A DNA stretch of 8,650 bases from Gammaproteobacteria bacterium. Lineage in GTDB: Bacteria > Pseudomonadota > Gammaproteobacteria > Thiohalomonadales > Thiohalomonadaceae. Every line of letters begins with the position of its first letter. Positions within the stretch are counted from its first letter, which is position 1. The notes beneath the pieces are model-generated. The model made no database searches, was not told the origin of the DNA, and saw only the letters and a program-made list of their open reading frames with translations. The stretch covers positions 1 through 8,650 of the forward strand of contig JADFYS010000073.1 in the NCBI GenBank assembly GCA_015232955.1. The letters run 5' to 3'. This document shows positions 5,010 to 8,650 of the stretch, in pieces. The position numbers and the translations under genes were made by a program.

Positions 5010-6522
5010 CGATAAAATCGCGGATCTCGATACGGTGGGACGACGCTCTGCAGCGGTGCGCCTGGCAGGAAAAAAGGTGGTGCACTGCCACGGCACTTTT
5101 GATCTGATGCACGCCGGTCATATCCGTCACCTGCAGCGGGCAGCGACTCTGGGCGATCTGCTGGTGGTGACCCTAACCGCCGACCGTTTTGTCAATAAGG
5201 GGCCGGAAAGGCCGGTCTTTAATCAGGAGTTGCGCGCCGGATCCCTTGCTGCCCTCGCCTGTGTCGACCTGGTGGCCATTAGTGATGAAGCGACGGGAAT
5301 GGCGGCGATTGAGGCGATTCGTCCCGATTACTATGTCAAAGGGGGCGAGTATCGTCACCCCGGGGACGATGTGACCGGAAATATCGCCCCGGAGACCGCG
5401 TTGGTCAAACAGTATGGGGGGGAGATCCGCTTTACCGAAGAGATCACCTTTAGCTCCACCAAGCTGCTTAATGATTTTTTCGGACTCTTTCCTGAAGAGA
5501 CCCGGGAGTATCTTGGCGCACTGCGACAAGATTACCGCCCCGATGAGGTGATCACCATGATTCGTGGCCTGAGCCAGCTGCGGGTGCTGGTTCTTGGGGA
5601 CGCCATTATCGATGAGTATCACTACACCTCGCCACTGGGGCAGACCGGTAAAGGGAATGTCCTCTCGGTTCGCTACGATTCGGGAGAGCTATTTGCCGGG
5701 GGGGCGATGGCGGTTGCCAACCATCTCTCCGGTTTTGTCCAAGAGGTGACACTGGTAACTGCTCTCGGTACAAAGGAGAGTTTTGAACCTTTTATCCGCT
5801 CGAGACTGCAAGCGAATGTTGAACCCCATTTTTTCTATCGGGATGATGATCAGACCCTGGTGAAGCGTCGTTTTGTCGATCCCGATATGGCAAAGCTGTT
5901 CGAGGTCTATCTCTATGGCGACCGTCCGCTACCGGCAACCACAGAGCAGCAGGTGCTGCAGTGGCTCGAACAGGAGATCGAACACTTTGATCTGGTGCTG
6001 GTTCCCGATTTTGGCAATGGTTTCATCACTGCCGCGATGGTGGAGCGGTTGGGGCGGAGCACCCCTTTTCTGGCGGTGAATACCCAGATTAATAGCGGCA
6101 ATCGCGGCTTTCATGCCATCACCCGTTACCCCCGAGCCGATTTTATCTCGCTTAATGAGCCGGAGCTTCGTCTCGCCAGCCACGATCGCAGCAGCGATCT
6201 TGAGACACTCGCTGCGCAGGTGATGAGTCGACTCGGCGCCCAGTTTCTGACGGTTACCCGTGGTACCCGCGGTGTGCTCTTTAACCGGAAGGAGGGCGGT
6301 AATCACACCGTCCCCGCACTCTCTACCAGTGTTGTCGACAGAATCGGGGCGGGTGACGCCTTCCTCTCTCTCGCTGCGCTGGCGCTGGCCGGGGGGTTGC
6401 CGGATCGTCTCTGTAGTTTTATTGGTAGTGCCGCAGCGGCCCTCGAAGTGCAGACGGTCTGTAATCGGGAGCCGGTGGGTGCGGTGGCGCTCTATAAATA
6501 TATCGGAACCCTGCTCAAGTGA
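5002..6522 (+). CDS. Nucleotidyltransferase-PfkB sugar kinase fusion (HldE-like, reversed domain order)
   Basis: A bifunctional cytoplasmic enzyme of 506 residues: a kinase half to phosphorylate a sugar, probably at C1, and a nucleotidyltransferase half to charge the sugar 1-phosphate with a nucleotide. Residues about 27-160 are a cytidylyltransferase-like domain: H-G-T-F-D at 31-35, the signature H37-A-G-H40, and S-S-T-K-L near 153-157. From about 185 to 506 runs a PfkB/ribokinase domain, with a G-D-A-I-I-D opening, a G-G-A-M-A-V-A-N glycine segment, and G449-A-G-D452-A-F, where D452 is the catalytic base. E. coli HldE has the kinase first and the transferase second, so the order here is reversed. 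ATG 5002 has an AGGAG 6 bases upstream and overlaps the SIS gene by 8 bases. By pathway it should act after the SIS enzyme. Whether ATP or CTP is used, and on which sugar, is not visible. Confidence 0.9.
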   Translation: MSSDKIADLDTVGRRSAAVRLAGKKVVHCHGTFDLMHAGHIRHLQRAATLGDLLVVTLTADRFVNKGPERPVFNQELRAGSLAALACVDLVAISDEATGMAAIEAIRPDYYVKGGEYRHPGDDVTGNIAPETALVKQYGGEIRFTEEITFSSTKLLNDFFGLFPEETREYLGALRQDYRPDEVITMIRGLSQLRVLVLGDAIIDEYHYTSPLGQTGKGNVLSVRYDSGELFAGGAMAVANHLSGFVQEVTLVTALGTKESFEPFIRSRLQANVEPHFFYRDDDQTLVKRRFVDPDMAKLFEVYLYGDRPLPATTEQQVLQWLEQEIEHFDLVLVPDFGNGFITAAMVERLGRSTPFLAVNTQINSGNRGFHAITRYPRADFISLNEPELRLASHDRSSDLETLAAQVMSRLGAQFLTVTRGTRGVLFNRKEGGNHTVPALSTSVVDRIGAGDAFLSLAALALAGGLPDRLCSFIGSAAAALEVQTVCNREPVGAVALYKYIGTLLK

Positions 6523-7484
6523 TCGCTGGCGCTCAACAACAAGCGCTCTACCAGCAGCTGTTGCGGATTCGTCTGGTAGAGGAGGCGTTGGCCGACCGTT
6601 ACAGCGAGTGGGAGATGCGCTGTCCGATGCATCTCAGCATCGGTCAGGAGGCGGTAGCGGTAGGGGTGAGTGCGGCGCTGGGTGTAGAGGATGTGGTCTT
6701 TGGCAACCATCGTGCTCACGCCCACTACCTGGCACGAGGGGGAAGTCTTCCACGGCTGTTTGCCGAACTTTATGGCATGGCAGAGGGGTGTTGCGGTGGT
6801 CGTGGTGGCTCGATGCACCTCATTGATCCTGAAGTGGGCTTTATGGGATCGACCCCGATTGTGGGGGGGACGATTCCTCTCGCTGTCGGCGCGGCGTTGG
6901 CGATGCGACGGGCGGATCAGAAGCGGGTGGCGGTGGTCTATTTTGGTGATGGCTGCTTTGAAGAGGGGGTGGTGCATGAGTCGCTCAACTACGCTGCGCT
7001 TCACGCCCTGCCCGTCATCTTTGTCTGTGAAAATAACGGCTACTCTGTCTATACCCGATTGCAACAGCGGCAGCCATCGCGCCCACTCCATCAACTGGCA
7101 GCCGCGCACGGCCTCCATAGTGCGTGTGGTGACGGTAATCGGGTTGAAGAGGTTCGGGCGTTGGCGCAGATGGCAGTTGCCCGTGCTCGCGGAGGGGATG
7201 GACCGACTTTTCTCGAACTGGCCACCTACCGCTGGCGGGAACATTGTGGTCCAAATTATGATGATGAGCTGGGGTATCGACCCGACGGTGAGTTGGCGCA
7301 GTGGCAGGAGCGCTGTCCTCTGAGCCATTATGAGCGGCAGCTGCTGGAACAGGGGATCCTCACCCCAACTGAGGTGACAACAGCACGGCAGGTGATAGGA
7401 GAGGAGATCGAATCGGCATTTCACTTTGCCCGCAACGGCACGCCTCCCTCTGGTGCAGAGCAGGGGGAGAATCTCTATGGTTAG
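6519..7484 (+). CDS. ThDP-dependent dehydrogenase E1 component, alpha subunit
   Basis: Alpha subunit of an alpha2beta2 thiamine-diphosphate enzyme of the 2-oxo acid/acetoin dehydrogenase E1 family, which decarboxylates or cleaves a keto substrate and holds the acyl or aldehyde carbanion on ThDP. It has 321 residues, usual for AcoA/PdhA-type subunits. G143-D-G145 through N172-N173 is the ThDP/Mg motif (GDG, about 27 residues, NN), with the H-E-S-L-N-Y-A-A helix between. Also typical are H-L-S-I-G-Q-E-A, N-H-R-A-H-A-H and G-G-R-G-G-S-M-H. The start is GTG 6519, overlapping the previous stop as GTGA; only a weak GGAA about 10 bases upstream is visible, so translation probably depends on coupling. 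It overlaps the beta gene by 8 bases. No lipoyl E2 or flavin E3 gene is in the window, so a complete dehydrogenase complex is not indicated. Sugar-precursor synthesis or modification is inferred from position. Confidence 0.92.
   Translation: MIAGAQQQALYQQLLRIRLVEEALADRYSEWEMRCPMHLSIGQEAVAVGVSAALGVEDVVFGNHRAHAHYLARGGSLPRLFAELYGMAEGCCGGRGGSMHLIDPEVGFMGSTPIVGGTIPLAVGAALAMRRADQKRVAVVYFGDGCFEEGVVHESLNYAALHALPVIFVCENNGYSVYTRLQQRQPSRPLHQLAAAHGLHSACGDGNRVEEVRALAQMAVARARGGDGPTFLELATYRWREHCGPNYDDELGYRPDGELAQWQERCPLSHYERQLLEQGILTPTEVTTARQVIGEEIESAFHFARNGTPPSGAEQGENLYG
7463..7470 (+). promoter_or_regulatory. Ribosome binding site of the E1 beta gene
   Basis: GGGGGAGA ends 6 bases before ATG 7477. It excludes the in-frame ATG at 7426, which would add 17 residues that fit no conserved E1 beta N-terminus. 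Confidence 0.7.
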
Positions 7485-8556
7485 TGCAGCGGAGCAGAGG
7501 ATGCTCTCCTTTGCGGAAGCGTTGCACGAGGCGTTTGATCTCGCTCTGGCGATGGATGATCGTGTTTTTATTATGGGTGAAGGGGTGCCCGATCCCAGGG
7601 CGATCTTCGCCACCACTGCCGGGCTGGCCGAGAAGTATGGTGCGGATCGGGTGCGGGATATGCCGCTGGCAGAGAACGGGATGACCGGGATCTGTATCGG
7701 TGCCGCACTCATGGGAGAGCGGCCAATCCTGATCCATCAGCGCCTCGACTTTGCACTCCTCTCGTGTGATCAACTCATTAACAATGGCGCCAAGTGGCAC
7801 TATATGTTTAATGGTGCCGCTTCCGTCCCGCTGGTGATCCGCCTTATTGTCGGGCGGGGGTGGGGGCAGGGACCACAACACTCGCAGAGTCTTCACGCCC
7901 TCTTTGCCCATATCCCGGGACTGAAAGTGGTGATGCCTGCCACCGCCTATGAGGCGAAAGGGATGATGCTCGCGGCCATTGCCGACAACAATCCGGTCAT
8001 TTTTATTGAACATCGCTGGCTCCACCCGTTACAGGATCAGGTGCCGTCGGCCTACTATACCGTCTCTCTCGAGGGTGGAGCGCTGTTGCAGCGCGGCGAA
8101 GGGGTGACGGTGGTCGCATTCTCCTATATGGTGATAGAGGCGTTGCGGGCAGCCCGGGCGCTGGAAGAGGTGGGGATTCAGATTGAGGTGGTCAATATGC
8201 GTGGGGTGTCACCGCTGCGGGCTGAGGTGGTACTGCAGTCGGTGAAGCGGACCGGAAGGCTAATTGTTGCCGATATCGGTGCAACCTCTTTCGGAGTCGC
8301 TGCAGAGCTGGTCGCTACGGTGGCGGAACACTGTTTTGATAGCCTCCTTGCCCCACCGCAAAGGGTAGCCAATCCCGACTATCCCCTGCCGACATCTCCT
8401 GCAGCTGCTGCAGGGTATTATCCGGGGGCGGTAGATATCGCAACACGGGTGTTAACCCTATTGGGTCAGGAGAGTAGGATTGAGCAGATGCAACAACGGC
8501 TGCAACGAGAGGGGCCGGAAGATGTGCCGCAGAGTGACTTTCATGGTCCGTTTTAA
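7477..8556 (+). CDS. ThDP-dependent dehydrogenase E1 component, beta subunit
   Basis: Partner of the preceding alpha subunit; together they form the ThDP active sites at their interface. From ATG 7477 it has 359 residues. The N-terminal pyrimidine-binding half shows M-G-E-G-V, then D-M-P-L-A-E66-N, where the glutamate should be the one that activates the ThDP aminopyrimidine ring. G-Q-G-P-Q-H135-S-Q-S-L-H followed by H-I-P-G-L-K-V-V-M-P is the usual active-site loop and strand. The C-terminal half is a transketolase-C domain (about 205-325). About 30 residues follow the usual end, with an amphipathic helix (about 328-343) and a tail ending G-P-F, longer than the roughly 325 residues of acetoin or pyruvate E1 beta. 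Without E2 in the window this tail might replace normal complex contacts, which is inference. It overlaps the alpha gene by 8 bases and is the last gene I can support. Confidence 0.92.
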   Translation: MVSAAEQRMLSFAEALHEAFDLALAMDDRVFIMGEGVPDPRAIFATTAGLAEKYGADRVRDMPLAENGMTGICIGAALMGERPILIHQRLDFALLSCDQLINNGAKWHYMFNGAASVPLVIRLIVGRGWGQGPQHSQSLHALFAHIPGLKVVMPATAYEAKGMMLAAIADNNPVIFIEHRWLHPLQDQVPSAYYTVSLEGGALLQRGEGVTVVAFSYMVIEALRAARALEEVGIQIEVVNMRGVSPLRAEVVLQSVKRTGRLIVADIGATSFGVAAELVATVAEHCFDSLLAPPQRVANPDYPLPTSPAAAAGYYPGAVDIATRVLTLLGQESRIEQMQQRLQREGPEDVPQSDFHGPF

Positions 8557-8650
8557 TGGAGTGGGATGCAATACTATTAAGTTAGTGGCTGCGAAGGGAT
8601 CTCCGCTACCCGATTGCCGGGTGTCGATGGCATGGACGCCATCGTCAAGC
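8557..8650. other. Downstream edge, no supportable gene
   Basis: This tail holds two small inverted repeats: ACCCG/CGGGT (8608-8612 with 8618-8622) and CGATGGC/GCCATCG (8625-8631 with 8638-8644). No T run follows either, so neither reads as an intrinsic terminator within view. An ATG at 8556, overlapping the TAA of the E1 beta gene, opens only nine codons. Other frames run off the edge without a convincing start. It could be the edge of a mobile element, a gene remnant or the leader of a further gene. Confidence 0.4.

Noticed and set aside
6492..7712. A 406-codon open frame on the - strand across the E1 genes
   Set aside because: It lies opposite genes with intact catalytic motifs, has no recognisable domain, and is rich in Arg, Ser and Pro as antisense shadows of GC-rich genes are.
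6519..8556. Calling the E1 genes pyruvate or acetoin dehydrogenase (pdhA/pdhB, acoA/acoB)
   Set aside because: No E2 or E3 gene accompanies them, the beta subunit has an extra tail, and all neighbours are sugar enzymes.
8608..8644. Intrinsic terminator at the two hairpins after the E1 beta gene
   Set aside because: The stems are short and no T run follows either one inside the window.

Overview
The window comes from a Gram-negative bacterium, most likely a proteobacterium; I cannot place it more precisely. The reasons are a moderately GC-rich sequence, frequent GTG and TTG starts, Shine-Dalgarno sites of the GGAG type, and enzymes typical of cell-envelope polysaccharide (LPS or capsule) synthesis. 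Every gene I can support is on the + strand, and only about 250 bases are non-coding.

Region A (2-1017) holds two adjacent, paralogous membrane-anchored proteins; the first is cut by the window edge. Each has one transmembrane helix followed by a long, almost uninterrupted 3-4 heptad pattern whose core is rich in methionine. They overlap by 4 bases. I do not recognise the family.

Region B (1018-1163) is a short gap with a weak hairpin and a 34-codon ORF for a putative small membrane protein. It has a good ribosome site, and its stop codon lies inside the start of the next gene.

Region C (1156-8556) is a tightly packed run of seven genes: GT2 glycosyltransferase with a C-terminal Rossmann-like module, radical SAM protein with a four-cysteine C-terminal region, extended-SDR nucleotide-sugar epimerase, GmhA-like SIS isomerase, nucleotidyltransferase-PfkB kinase fusion (HldE domains in reverse order), and ThDP-dependent E1 alpha and beta subunits. 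Five of the six junctions overlap by 4-14 bases; the sixth is a 27-base gap with a strong ribosome site. This looks like one transcription unit with translational coupling.

My reading is that the genes make and transfer an unusual nucleotide-activated sugar. The SIS and kinase/nucleotidyltransferase pair recall the heptose route (ketose-7-phosphate to aldose phosphate to 1-phosphate to NDP-sugar). The ThDP enzyme has no E2 or E3 partner here, so it may make or modify a sugar or keto-acid precursor rather than feed a dehydrogenase complex. The radical SAM enzyme and epimerase would remodel the sugar, and the glycosyltransferase would transfer it. The enzyme families are well supported; substrates and product are inference. 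No GmhB phosphatase or HldD epimerase is present.

Region D (8557-8650) has no gene I can support, only two small hairpins and short open frames running off the edge.
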